64,000 nucleotides of DNA from Sphingobium sp. TCM1 (lineage in GTDB: Bacteria; Pseudomonadota; Alphaproteobacteria; Sphingomonadales; Sphingomonadaceae), in contig NZ_LXVX01000001.1 in NCBI RefSeq assembly GCF_001650725.1, positions 181,831 through 245,830 of the forward strand. The letters run 5' to 3'. The position numbers and the translations under genes are program-made. The notes beneath the pieces are model-generated. The model ran no database searches, was not told the origin of the DNA, and saw nothing but the letters and a program-made list of their open reading frames with translations. The stretch's first letter is position 1. Each line of letters begins with the position of its first letter. This document shows, piece after piece, positions 42,619 to 50,575 of the stretch.

Positions 42619-44766
42619 GTGACAGAAACTCTTTGCCTGGACAATGGGAAGGCGCAGGATCGGGCCATCCCGATCCCGTCGATCGAGCGCCTCCTGCGTC
42701 CCCGCTCCGTGGCGATCGTCGGCGCATCCGACAAGCCCGGCGCGCTCGGCGCCTCGGTCCTGTCCAACCTGCTGCGGCAGGGTTTTGACGGCCCCATCCA
42801 TCTGGTCAATCCCAAACGGGCCGAGATTGGCGGTCGGCCCTGCGTCGCTGCGGTGGACGATCTGCCCGCTGGTGTCGATGTCGCTGTCCTGGCAATCCCG
42901 CGCGCCGGTGTGCTGGATGCGATCCGTGGCCTCGCGGCGCGTGGCGCCGGCGCCGCCGTCATCTTCTCCGCCGGCTTTGCCGAAGACGGGCCGCAGGGTC
43001 TGGCCGACCAGCAGGAAATCGCCCGCATCGCCCGCGACGCGGGAATGGTGGTCGAAGGCCCCAATTGCCTCGGCCTCGTCAATTTCCGCGACAATGTCTC
43101 GCTGACCTTCATCGAAATGCCCGAAGCCAGGGCGCGGGGCGACCGCCGCGTCGGCATCGTCTCCCAATCGGGGGCGATGGCCGCCGTGCTGGCGACGACC
43201 ATGATCCATCGCGATGTGCCCTTCAGCTGTTACATCTCCACCGGCAACGAGGCGGCGAGCGGGATCGAGGATTATTTCGCCTATCTGGTCGATCAGCCCG
43301 ACGTTCAGGTCATCGGCCTGATCGCCGAGCATGTCCGCGACCCGGCCCGCTTCCTCTCCGCCGCCCGTGCCGCCTGCGCCGCCGGCAAGTCGATGGTGCT
43401 GCTCCATCCCGGCCGCAGCGTGGCGGGCGCGGCGAGCGCCGCCACCCATACCGGCGCGATGGCAGGCGATCACGCCGTCATGGCCGTCCATGTCCAGCGC
43501 GCGGGCGTCATCCTGGTCGACTCGCTGGAGGAGCTTGGCGACGTTGTCGAAATCCTCGCCCGATCGCCCGATGCCGGGATCGGCGGCGCGGGCGTCATCG
43601 CGGAGTCCGGCGCGTTCAAGGCGATGATGCTCGACCTGGCCGAAGCCGTAGGTCTCGACCTCCCGACTCTGACCGACGCCGACAGCCCGGCACTCCGCGC
43701 GGCGCTGCCCGCTTTCGTCCCCGTCACCAACCCGATGGACATCACCGCCCAGGGGCTGGTCGATCCCGGCCTCTATGGCCGCACCCTGGCTGCGCTGGCG
43801 CAGGACGAGCGGATCGGCACGATCCTCCTCACCCTGATCCAGACCGACACCGGCACCTCGCACGTCAAGTTCGCGGCCGTGCTGGACGCCTTGAAGGCCA
43901 TCGGCCAGACCAAGCCGATCCTCATCGGCGGCGTGGACGAAGGCGGCGGCGTCTTCGCCGACGATCTTGCCGCCCTGCGTCAGGCGGGCGTCACCTACCT
44001 GCCGACCGCCGAACGGATGCTGCGCGCGCTGGCTCGCATCGCCGCCCATCGCCGCCGCGCCGATGCCGTCGCGCCGCTCGATGCCCAGCCGGTCGCCGGC
44101 CTGGCGCAAGTCGGCAGCACCATCCCTGAATATCGATCGAAGGCGATCATGGGCGCGCAGGGCATCGCCTTCCCCGCCTTTGCGCTGGCGCAGACGGCCG
44201 AAGAAGCAGTCGCCGCCGCTGATCGTCTCGGCTATCCCGTGGTGCTGAAAGCCCAATCCCCCGAATTGCCGCACAAGAGCGACGCTGGCGGCGTTATCGT
44301 GGGCCTGGCCGATGCGGCCGCCGTCGCGGCCGGCTGGGACCAGCTGATGGCCAATCTCGCCGCTTCGCGTCCCGGCCTGGCACTGGACGGCGTGCTTGTG
44401 GAGGGGATGGCGGCGAAGGGCGTCGAACTGATCGTTGGCGCGCGCAATGATCCGCATTGGGGGCCGACGATCCTGGTCGGCTTTGGCGGCATCGCGGCCG
44501 AACTGCTGCACGATGTCCGCCTGCTCCCGCCCGACCTGACGCGCGACGCGATCATCGCGCAGATCCGTCAGCTGCGCATGGCGCTGCTGCTGGATGGCTT
44601 TCGTGGCGCGCCGGCCATGGATATCGAAGCGGTCGCCGACATGGTCCAGCGCCTGGGCCGGATGGTCGCGGCCACGCCCGCGATCAGCGAAGTCGATCTC
44701 AACCCGGTGATCGTCTATCCCAAGGGGCAGGGCGCGCTGGCGCTGGACGCCCTGATCTCCCTTTGA
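42619..44766 (+). CDS. ferA: ADP-forming acyl-CoA synthetase, FerA-like (hydroxycinnamoyl-CoA ligase candidate)
   Basis: About 715 residues. An N-terminal CoA-binding domain (SVAIVGASDKPGALGASVLSNL) spans about 25-150. A succinyl-CoA-ligase-like domain with VGIVSQSGAMAAVLAT near 180 and THTGAMAGDHAV (phospho-His region) near 280 follows, then a C-terminal ATP-grasp domain from about 490 (GYPVVLKAQSPELPHKSDAGGV). This is the NDP-forming acetate-CoA ligase family that includes FerA of Sphingobium SYK-6. GTG at 42619 has GGAG 6 bp upstream; ATG at 42607 is the alternative. Operator B and the FerB-like gene under the same operator type support ferulate/p-coumarate as substrates. Confidence 0.85.
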   Translation: MTETLCLDNGKAQDRAIPIPSIERLLRPRSVAIVGASDKPGALGASVLSNLLRQGFDGPIHLVNPKRAEIGGRPCVAAVDDLPAGVDVAVLAIPRAGVLDAIRGLAARGAGAAVIFSAGFAEDGPQGLADQQEIARIARDAGMVVEGPNCLGLVNFRDNVSLTFIEMPEARARGDRRVGIVSQSGAMAAVLATTMIHRDVPFSCYISTGNEAASGIEDYFAYLVDQPDVQVIGLIAEHVRDPARFLSAARAACAAGKSMVLLHPGRSVAGAASAATHTGAMAGDHAVMAVHVQRAGVILVDSLEELGDVVEILARSPDAGIGGAGVIAESGAFKAMMLDLAEAVGLDLPTLTDADSPALRAALPAFVPVTNPMDITAQGLVDPGLYGRTLAALAQDERIGTILLTLIQTDTGTSHVKFAAVLDALKAIGQTKPILIGGVDEGGGVFADDLAALRQAGVTYLPTAERMLRALARIAAHRRRADAVAPLDAQPVAGLAQVGSTIPEYRSKAIMGAQGIAFPAFALAQTAEEAVAAADRLGYPVVLKAQSPELPHKSDAGGVIVGLADAAAVAAGWDQLMANLAASRPGLALDGVLVEGMAAKGVELIVGARNDPHWGPTILVGFGGIAAELLHDVRLLPPDLTRDAIIAQIRQLRMALLLDGFRGAPAMDIEAVADMVQRLGRMVAATPAISEVDLNPVIVYPKGQGALALDALISL

Positions 44767-44775
44767 ACGACCCTC

Positions 44776-44806
44776 CGTCCTTGCGAGCGCAGCGCTCGCA
44801 AGGACG
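44776..44806. terminator. Bidirectional-type hairpin between convergent genes
   Basis: CGTCCTTGCGAGCG (44776-44789) and its exact complement (44793-44806) form a 14-bp stem with a 3-nt loop between the FerA-like gene and the convergent DUF3237 gene. No long T-run follows on either strand. The core also resembles a common TTGCGAGCGCAGCG-type intergenic repeat. Confidence 0.6.
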
Positions 44807-44812
44807 CGATAA

Positions 44813-45319
44813 TCAGGTCAGCGCATAATAGCGCAGCACATTGCCGTCCGCGCGCCGCTCACCCACGCCGACGAACACATGCTTGGTCAGCCAGTCATGC
44901 TTGCCGACCGGCGTCTCGAAACTCGGATTGCCACGCAGATAATAGTCCTGCTGGTCAACCGGCTCGCCGCCCGCAAAGGCCCAGTCGCGCAGCCGCGCCA
45001 TCGTGTCGGGCTTGCGCCCCCACAGAAACCCGCGATTGTTAAGCAGGATCAGCGTCCCATCCTCCTCCTCCAGCATGTAGCGGGCGTCGAACACGGCGAC
45101 ATCGTCGGGCCGGAAATAGGCATAGTCGCCCCCCGATCCTGGCACTGCCCTGCCGCGCAGCCTCGGCCCTTCGAAGGTGCCGCTTTCCACATAGACGGCG
45201 CTTCGATTGCCGCCCCAGGGGGTGTTGGCGATCATCTGTACGCGCGGAAACTGCAGCCGCACTTCCATCGCGAATTCCAGCCGTGGATTGTCCAGCGTCG
45301 AAAACAGGTCGTTCATCAT
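44813..45319 (-). CDS. DUF3237-domain protein
   Basis: A 168-residue soluble protein covering one DUF3237 domain (MIANTPWGGNRSAVYVESGTFEGPRLRGRAVPGSGGDY near 29-66, DARYMLEEEDGTLILLNNRGF near 78-98). The family fold is a small barrel of unknown activity that recurs in aromatic-degradation gene sets. Its ATG overlaps the stop of the SDR gene (45316-45319). It is the last gene of the SnoaL-SDR-DUF3237 operon, which is headed by an ATAACGATCGTTAT palindrome. Confidence 0.88.
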   Translation of the reverse strand: MMNDLFSTLDNPRLEFAMEVRLQFPRVQMIANTPWGGNRSAVYVESGTFEGPRLRGRAVPGSGGDYAYFRPDDVAVFDARYMLEEEDGTLILLNNRGFLWGRKPDTMARLRDWAFAGGEPVDQQDYYLRGNPSFETPVGKHDWLTKHVFVGVGERRADGNVLRYYALT

Positions 45320-46065
45320 CCCAGCTCCAGCGTTCCGCCATCCACGAACAGATTGGCGGCCGTGATAAAACTCGCCTCGTCCGAAGCGAGGAACAGCACG
45401 GCGCGGGCGACTTCCTCCGCGCGGCCCATGCGTTTCATCGGCACGGCGGCGATCATCGCGTCGCGCATCGCATCGACCTCATCATCGCTCATCCCCGGAT
45501 TGCGATGCAGCAGCGGGGTCTCGATCGGGCCGGGGCTGACCAGATTGACGCGGATGCCTTCGCCGACCAGCTCGCCCGCGATCACCTTCAGCGCCGCGTA
45601 CAGCCCGCCCTTGGCCGCCGCATAGGCGGTGTTGCCCGGCACGAAGGCATGGCCGCCGATCGACCCGGTCGCAACGATCGATCCGCCCCCGCCCATCAGC
45701 CGCAGCGCCTTCTGGATCGCGAAGACACAGCCACGCAGATTGACGCCATGGACATGATCCCAGTCGCCCGGCGTCAGGTCGCGGAACGGCGCGAAGCCGC
45801 CCACTCCGGCATTGACGAAGAGCGTGTCGATGCGCCCGTCCTGCGCCGCGATGTCGGCGATCACGGCCTCCATCGCGTCCGGATCGGCAACGTCCGCGCT
45901 ATAGCCCCGCGCGCCGGGGATTTCCGCCACCGCCGCATCGATCGTCGCCTGGTCACGGCCGGTCAGCCGCACATGTCCGCCCTCCGCCGCAAAGGCCCGC
46001 GCGCTCGCCAGCCCGATGCCGCTATTGCCGCCAACGACCAGGACGATCTTGTCCGTGAACCGCAT
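45316..46065 (-). CDS. Short-chain dehydrogenase/reductase
   Basis: A 249-residue classical SDR. The cofactor motif is GGNSGIGLASA near 12-22, NAGVGG near 89, Ser in the VATGSIGG block near 138 and the catalytic YAAAK near 152. It ends with the usual FVDGGTLELG. It lies 15 bp after the NTF2-like gene and is coupled to the DUF3237 gene. A role in oxidising a benzylic or side-chain alcohol of a lignin-derived compound would fit the neighbourhood, but is not shown. Confidence 0.92.
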   Translation of the reverse strand: MRFTDKIVLVVGGNSGIGLASARAFAAEGGHVRLTGRDQATIDAAVAEIPGARGYSADVADPDAMEAVIADIAAQDGRIDTLFVNAGVGGFAPFRDLTPGDWDHVHGVNLRGCVFAIQKALRLMGGGGSIVATGSIGGHAFVPGNTAYAAAKGGLYAALKVIAGELVGEGIRVNLVSPGPIETPLLHRNPGMSDDEVDAMRDAMIAAVPMKRMGRAEEVARAVLFLASDEASFITAANLFVDGGTLELG

Positions 46066-46080
46066 GGATGGTCTCCCGGC

Positions 46081-46470
46081 TCAGAAGGGCGAATGGGGAT
46101 TGGGGCTGTCGGTCGGCACATCCTGCACCACGTCCCAATGCTCGATGATCATGTCATCCGCGATGCGGAAGATGTCCATCACCGCGAAGCCCGGATCGCC
46201 GTCCCGGCGCCGCACATGATAATGGACCACCACATGGTCGCCGTCGGCGAAGCGGCGCTTGATGTCATGGACAGCGTGCGGATTTTCGCCGCGCACCTGG
46301 CGCAGGAATGCTTTGAGCGGTTCCAGCCCGGTATCGACCCACTGATTATGCTGGATATAGTCCGGCGCGATGAATCGGTCGGCCGCGTCCGCGTCCATCG
46401 GGATCAGCACCTGCTCGAACATCGCCTGCACCAGATCCAGATTGCGCTGCTCCTGCGCCGTGTAACTCAT
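46081..46470 (-). CDS. NTF2/SnoaL-like protein 1
   Basis: A 129-residue protein forming one SnoaL-like cone. Blocks are DADAADRFIAPDYIQHNQWVDTG near 26-48 and HVVVHYHVRRRDGDPGFAVMDIFRIADDMIIEHWDVVQDVP near 79-119. The paired Asp/His in the pocket suggest an enzyme rather than a binding protein. The start at 46470 follows AGGGAGAGGG. It is first in a minus-strand operon with SDR and DUF3237 genes and diverges from NTF2-like protein 2. NTF2-fold gamma-formaldehyde lyases act on lignin dimers in sphingomonads, so such a role is possible. Confidence 0.85.
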   Translation of the reverse strand: MSYTAQEQRNLDLVQAMFEQVLIPMDADAADRFIAPDYIQHNQWVDTGLEPLKAFLRQVRGENPHAVHDIKRRFADGDHVVVHYHVRRRDGDPGFAVMDIFRIADDMIIEHWDVVQDVPTDSPNPHSPF

Positions 46471-46521
46471 CACCCTCTCCCTCGATTTTTCGCTGGCGCA
46501 TCGCCATGCTTTCCGCATACG

Positions 46522-46535
46522 ATAACGATCGTTAT
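46522..46535. promoter_or_regulatory. ATAACGATCGTTAT palindromic operator, copy 1
   Basis: A perfect 14-bp palindrome in the 98-bp divergent region between NTF2-like proteins 1 and 2. The same 14 bases occur at 48780-48793 and 58189-58202. Confidence 0.75.
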
Positions 46536-46568
46536 TAAAAGAGCAAGCCGCAAGAGAGGGAGAGGGCG

Positions 46569-46970
46569 ATGAACCGCGCCGGCTATGAGCGTTACGCACA
46601 GGCGTTCAACGATCGCGACTATGACACGGTCTTCGATCATTATGCGCCCGGCGCGAGCATCCGCTTCTTCGGCGTGGACCTGGGCGATCGGGACGCGTTC
46701 AAGCGCTTCTACCGCTTCCTCCATGCACATGTGATCGAGACGCTGACGATCGAGCGCTTCGCCGCCAGCGACGATCTCGTCGCGCTCGAAGGCGTCATCC
46801 GCGTGGAGGGCGTCCGCGATCTCGATGCCGCGACGCTCGCCGCCGAAGGGCTGGACCAATTCATCCCGATCGCGAAGGGAGAGGTGCAGGAAATGCGCCA
46901 ATATATCCATTATCACCTGGCCGATGGCAAGTTCACCAGCGTCGGCTGCGCCGTCGTCGGCTTGACTTGA
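46569..46970 (+). CDS. NTF2/SnoaL-like protein 2
   Basis: A 133-residue SnoaL-fold protein (NRAGYERYAQAFNDRDYDTVFDHYAPGASIRFFG near 2-35, MRQYIHYHLADGKFTSVGCAVVG at the end). The start at 46569 has a strong purine-rich site (GAGAGGGAGAGGG). It diverges from protein 1 and is followed 10 bp later by a MarR regulator. The two proteins share the fold but little sequence, so they probably act on different substrates or steps. Function unknown. Confidence 0.85.
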   Translation: MNRAGYERYAQAFNDRDYDTVFDHYAPGASIRFFGVDLGDRDAFKRFYRFLHAHVIETLTIERFAASDDLVALEGVIRVEGVRDLDAATLAAEGLDQFIPIAKGEVQEMRQYIHYHLADGKFTSVGCAVVGLT

Positions 46971-46980
46971 GCGCCGGCTA

Positions 46981-47532
46981 ATGTCCTATCGCAGGATCAT
47001 GTCGAACAGCAGCCTGTCCAAGAAACCGCGCGCGTCGGCCGAAACCAGCCCCGCCGATACGCTGCATCGCGTCCTGCGGCTGGCCAACAAGCTGATGGCG
47101 CCCTTCTCCACCTATCTGGAGCATCGCTACAAGATCAGCCTCAACGAATTCCGCCTGCTGATGCTTCTGGGGCGCTATCCCAATTCCGCCAGCCATGAAC
47201 TGGCGGAGATGACAGGGGTCAACCCGATGAGCGTGTCGCGCGCGGTTGCCGCGCTCCAGAAGCATGGCCGCATCACCGTCGAGCGCGACCCCGCCAACAA
47301 GCGGCGCAAGATACTGGTCCTGACCGACGAAGGCCAGCGCCTCTACCGGCTCATGCGCCCGCAGACCGACAAGGTCGCGACCTATCTCGTCTCCGACCTG
47401 GCGGCCAGGGAGGTGGAGACGCTCAACCACTATCTCGACACGCTGGTCGATACGCTGGAGGCGACCGATGAGGCGGGCAACAGCCGTTTCCTGGAGTTCA
47501 CAAGGCCCGATGGGGACGGGGACGGCGCCTAA
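46981..47532 (+). CDS. MarR-family transcriptional regulator, second copy
   Basis: A 183-residue winged-helix regulator, with a second possible ATG at 46999. The DNA-binding region is SASHELAEMTGVNPMSVSRAVAALQKHGRITVERDPANKRRKILVLTDEG at about 70-120. It is longer than the MarR at 42089 and not closely similar. It is co-oriented with NTF2-like protein 2 and lies between two copies of the ATAACGATCGTTAT palindrome, making it one of two candidate binders of that site. Its stop overlaps the convergent MFS gene stop. Confidence 0.9.
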   Translation: MSYRRIMSNSSLSKKPRASAETSPADTLHRVLRLANKLMAPFSTYLEHRYKISLNEFRLLMLLGRYPNSASHELAEMTGVNPMSVSRAVAALQKHGRITVERDPANKRRKILVLTDEGQRLYRLMRPQTDKVATYLVSDLAAREVETLNHYLDTLVDTLEATDEAGNSRFLEFTRPDGDGDGA

Positions 47533-48755
47533 ACCCGTCGCCCCCGCGCCATCATCGTCGCCCACATGATGGTGAAGCTGGTCCCCAGCACTGTCACCAG
47601 CGGCATCACCGAAAAGGACGGCAGCAGCGACACCGTCCCGCTCGCCAGCGCCGTAATCGCCAGTTGCAACGTTCCAAGCAGGCCCGCCGCCGCGCCCGCA
47701 CCGCCCGCCGCGGCATCAAGCGCCGATGTCGCAGCCGGAGTCAGGATCAGCCCCGACAGGGCAAACAACAGCATGGCATAGAGCTGGAACAGCGGCAGCG
47801 GCGCGTGTCCGCCCGCCAGCAGGGCGAAGGCGGCGGTCGCGCCGATCGCGACCAGCGCCGCGCCTGTCACCAGCCGCCGTGCCCCATGGGTCCGCATCAG
47901 GCCGGGCGCGAACTGGGTGGCGCCGATCGACACGACGGCGTTGAGCGCCAGCAGCAGGCTGTAGCTGCGCGCATCGAGGCCGAAGCCGCCGCTGTAGATG
48001 AAGGGCGCGGCGGTCACGAAAGCGAAGGGGGTCGTCGTCGCCAGCCCTGCCACCAGCGTCCAGCTCATGAAGGCGCGGTTGCCCAGCAGCCGCAGGCAGG
48101 GCGCGAGCACCGGCTGGCCATGGCTGCGCCGCGCGGGCGGCAGGCTTTCGGGCAGGGTCAGCCCCGCCGCCAGCGCCGCGACCCCGCCGCCGCAAGCCAG
48201 CAGCAGGAACAGTCCGCGCCAGCTCGTCAGCTCCAGCAGATAACTGCCCGCCAGGGGCGCGATCACTGGCGATATGCCGATGATGAGGAAGGTGAAGGCC
48301 ATCAGTCGCGCGGCGCGATGGCCGCTATGCCGGTCGCGGATCATCGCGCGCACGCTCGACGTGCCGGCGCAGGCGCCCATGCCCTGCGCGAAGCGGAACA
48401 GGATCAGCTGCTCCAGGCTGGTCGCCAGCGCGCAAGCGATCGAGGCGGCGGCGAACAGGGCCAGCCCCGCAAGCAGGGGACGCCGCCGCCCGAACCGGTC
48501 GCCCAGCATACCCAGCGGGATCTGCGCCAGCGCCAGTCCCAGGAAGAAGGCCGACAGCGTGCGCTGCACAGCGCCATTCTCAACCGCCAGCGCCTGCGCC
48601 ATGCCGGGCATAGCCGGCAGATAGAGGTCGATCGCGACCGGCCCAAGCGACGACAGGAAGCCAAAGCCGATGCCCAGCCACAGGCTTGGCTCGGCCGACG
48701 CGTGGCTGGGCGCTGGGCCGGGCGCTGGGCCTGGCGCGGGACTGGCGTGTGTCAT
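47529..48755 (-). CDS. MFS efflux transporter, Bcr/CflA type
   Basis: A 408-residue twelve-helix transporter of the DHA1 drug:proton antiporter family. LPAMPGMAQAL near 46, the motif LGMLGDRFGRRRPLLAG near 80-96 and RFAQGMGACAG near 122 are typical of Bcr/CflA proteins. A Pro/Ala/Ser-rich cytosolic N terminus precedes helix 1. Upstream, at 48780-48793, lies a perfect ATAACGATCGTTAT palindrome, so it appears to be regulated with the NTF2/SDR operon and the flavocytochrome operon. It may export toxic aromatic intermediates. Confidence 0.9.
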   Translation of the reverse strand: MTHASPAPGPAPGPAPSHASAEPSLWLGIGFGFLSSLGPVAIDLYLPAMPGMAQALAVENGAVQRTLSAFFLGLALAQIPLGMLGDRFGRRRPLLAGLALFAAASIACALATSLEQLILFRFAQGMGACAGTSSVRAMIRDRHSGHRAARLMAFTFLIIGISPVIAPLAGSYLLELTSWRGLFLLLACGGGVAALAAGLTLPESLPPARRSHGQPVLAPCLRLLGNRAFMSWTLVAGLATTTPFAFVTAAPFIYSGGFGLDARSYSLLLALNAVVSIGATQFAPGLMRTHGARRLVTGAALVAIGATAAFALLAGGHAPLPLFQLYAMLLFALSGLILTPAATSALDAAAGGAGAAAGLLGTLQLAITALASGTVSLLPSFSVMPLVTVLGTSFTIMWATMMARGRRV

Positions 48756-48779
48756 GCGTGTCGTCACCCTCTCCAAACA

Positions 48780-48793
48780 ATAACGATCGTTAT
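48780..48793. promoter_or_regulatory. ATAACGATCGTTAT palindromic operator, copy 2
   Basis: A perfect 14-bp copy 25 bp upstream of the Bcr/CflA-type MFS start, in the same divergent region as TGT...ACA copy C. Confidence 0.75.
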
Positions 48794-48834
48794 ATTTGTG
48801 CAGGGTGGGTGGCAAGTGATTTAGCTTGGCTTAT

Positions 48835-48851
48835 TGTGTCATCAGCATACA
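48835..48851. promoter_or_regulatory. 17-bp TGT...ACA operator, copy C
   Basis: TGTGTCATCAGCATACA, 34 bp upstream of the AAHS-type MFS start at 48885. It shares GCATACA with copy D and the TGT end with all copies. Confidence 0.65.
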
Positions 48852-48884
48852 ATAACCGCAAAAGTCGTGAGAGGATGGAAGACC

Positions 48885-50225
48885 ATGTCCTGTGCCAGCC
48901 TGCCGGCGGATGATCCGCGCACTATATTGGCCGACAATCCCATGCGCCTGCGGCAATGCGTGGCGATCGCGATATGCTTCCTGCTGAATGCGCTCGACGG
49001 CTTCGACATTCTCGCCGTGACCTTCGCCGCGCCGGGCATCGCCCGCGATTGGGGCATCGGTCCGGGCGCGGTCGGCATCATCGTGTCGATGGGGCTGGTG
49101 GGGATGGTGGTCGGCTCGCTGACGCTCGGCCAGCTGGCGGACCGGATCGGGCGGCGGCGGCAGATACTGCTCTGCCTCGCCATCATCATTCCCGGCATGA
49201 TGGCCTGCGCCTTCGCGACGGGAGTCGTCATGCTCAGCCTGCTGCGCGCGCTGACGGGCCTCGGCCTGGGCGCCATGCTTGCAGCGATCAACGCCATGGC
49301 CGCCGAATTCGCCAGTCGCCCGCGCCGGGATCTGGCGGTCAGCATCATGGCGGCGGGCTATCCCGTCGGCGGCATTGTCGGCGGCTGGGGCGCGGCGCAG
49401 CTGCTTCGCAGCCATGGCTGGGAATCGATCTTCCTCACTGGCGGCCTCGCCACAGCCCTTATGGTGCCGCTTGTACTCCTGCTCCTGCCCGAATCGATCG
49501 GCTGGCTGGCGACGCGCGGCGGTCCCGACGCGCTCGCCCGCATCAACGCGATCCTGCGTCGGCTGGGCCAGCCGCCCGCCGCGCGGATCGTCGCGCTTGC
49601 GGAACCCAGGGCGTCGATGGGCACGCTGTTCACCGGCCGCTACCGCACGATGACGATCGCGCTGATCCTCATGTACGGCCTTCACATGATGACCTTCTAT
49701 TACGCGTTGGGCTGGGCGCCCTCGCTGGTCGCGGCGCTGGGCTTCGATCCCTCGAGCGCGACGATCGTGTCGGTGGCGATGAACATGGGGGGCGCGATCG
49801 GCGGGCTGACGCTCGGCTTCCTCTCGCCCCGCCTCGGTCTGCGGCCGCTGGTCATCTTCGGTCTGGCCGGCGCAGCGATCGCCGTCAGCATCTTCGGCGC
49901 GGTGCCGGCCGACTTCCTGCTGCTTCAGGTTGCCGCCTTCATTCTCGGCTTTCTCGCCAACGGATCGGTGGTCGGTCTCTATGCGCTGATCGCCAATGTC
50001 TACCCCACTACCCTGCGCGCGACGGGCACCGGGGCGGTGATCGGCTTCGGCCGCTTCGGCGCGGCCTTCGGCCCCTTCCTCGCCGGGCAGTTGCTCGCGG
50101 CGGGGGCGGGGCGGGGCGTCACCTCCATGCTGCTGGCGCTGGGATCGGGCCTTGCCGCGCTCGTCCTGCTCCTCGTCCAGATCCGCGCAGCGGAGGAAGG
50201 CTGCCCGCAACCGAGCGTGGCTTAG
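48885..50225 (+). CDS. MFS aromatic acid:proton symporter (AAHS family)
   Basis: A 446-residue twelve-helix transporter. The block CFLLNALDGFDILAVTFAAPGIA near 26-48 carries the Asp residues typical of the AAHS family (PcaK, VanK, BenK), and LGQLADRIGRRRQILLCL near 80-97 is the MFS loop 2-3 motif. The start at 48885 follows GAGGATGGA. Operator copy C upstream groups it with the FerA-like and FerB-like genes, so uptake of ferulate, p-coumarate or vanillate is likely. Its stop overlaps the folB stop on the opposite strand. Confidence 0.9.
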   Translation: MSCASLPADDPRTILADNPMRLRQCVAIAICFLLNALDGFDILAVTFAAPGIARDWGIGPGAVGIIVSMGLVGMVVGSLTLGQLADRIGRRRQILLCLAIIIPGMMACAFATGVVMLSLLRALTGLGLGAMLAAINAMAAEFASRPRRDLAVSIMAAGYPVGGIVGGWGAAQLLRSHGWESIFLTGGLATALMVPLVLLLLPESIGWLATRGGPDALARINAILRRLGQPPAARIVALAEPRASMGTLFTGRYRTMTIALILMYGLHMMTFYYALGWAPSLVAALGFDPSSATIVSVAMNMGGAIGGLTLGFLSPRLGLRPLVIFGLAGAAIAVSIFGAVPADFLLLQVAAFILGFLANGSVVGLYALIANVYPTTLRATGTGAVIGFGRFGAAFGPFLAGQLLAAGAGRGVTSMLLALGSGLAALVLLLVQIRAAEEGCPQPSVA

Positions 50226-50575
50226 CGCCGCACCACCACCTCGACCCCCGCCAGTCCCCGCGTCAGGGCAAAGGGCTTGTCCACGCTGACCCGAGCCTCG
50301 ACCACCATGGAAAAGTCGAGGCAGCGCTCGCCCAGCCGCTGGGCGAAGGTTTCGATCAGCGGGATATGGACCAGCGCCAGATCCTCGGCCGCCTGTGCCA
50401 CCCGGCGATAGTCGACCGTCTCTGCGATCCCGTCGACCCGGTCGGCCGACAGGAGGAGTTCGACCGAGATCACCAGCGGCTGCCGCCGCCCGATCTCGTC
50501 GGGATTGATGCCGATGTCGGCCAGCAGCGGCAGGTCGCGCACGCGCACCCTGGTGGCATATTGCGGTTCACCCAT
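50222..50575 (-). CDS. folB: Dihydroneopterin aldolase-family protein
   Basis: A 117-residue FolB-domain protein (VRVRDLPLLADIGINPDEIGRRQPLVISVEL near 10-40, DYRRVAQ near 55, ETFAQRLGERCL near 75). FolB makes a pterin precursor of folate. It overlaps folD by 8 bp and closes the minus-strand metF-purU-folD-folB set. Its presence here suggests the operon boosts folate supply for the O-demethylase rather than being a general housekeeping copy. Confidence 0.9.
   Translation of the reverse strand: MGEPQYATRVRVRDLPLLADIGINPDEIGRRQPLVISVELLLSADRVDGIAETVDYRRVAQAAEDLALVHIPLIETFAQRLGERCLDFSMVVEARVSVDKPFALTRGLAGVEVVVRR

Noticed and set aside
42184..44511. 775-codon minus-strand frame opposite the FerA-like gene
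   Set aside because: The plus strand encodes a complete CoA-ligase with CoA-binding and ATP-grasp domains; the reverse frame has no domain.
44776..44806. CRISPR-like or mobile-element end
   Set aside because: A single hairpin between convergent genes, without repeats or spacers; a terminator or common intergenic hairpin explains it.
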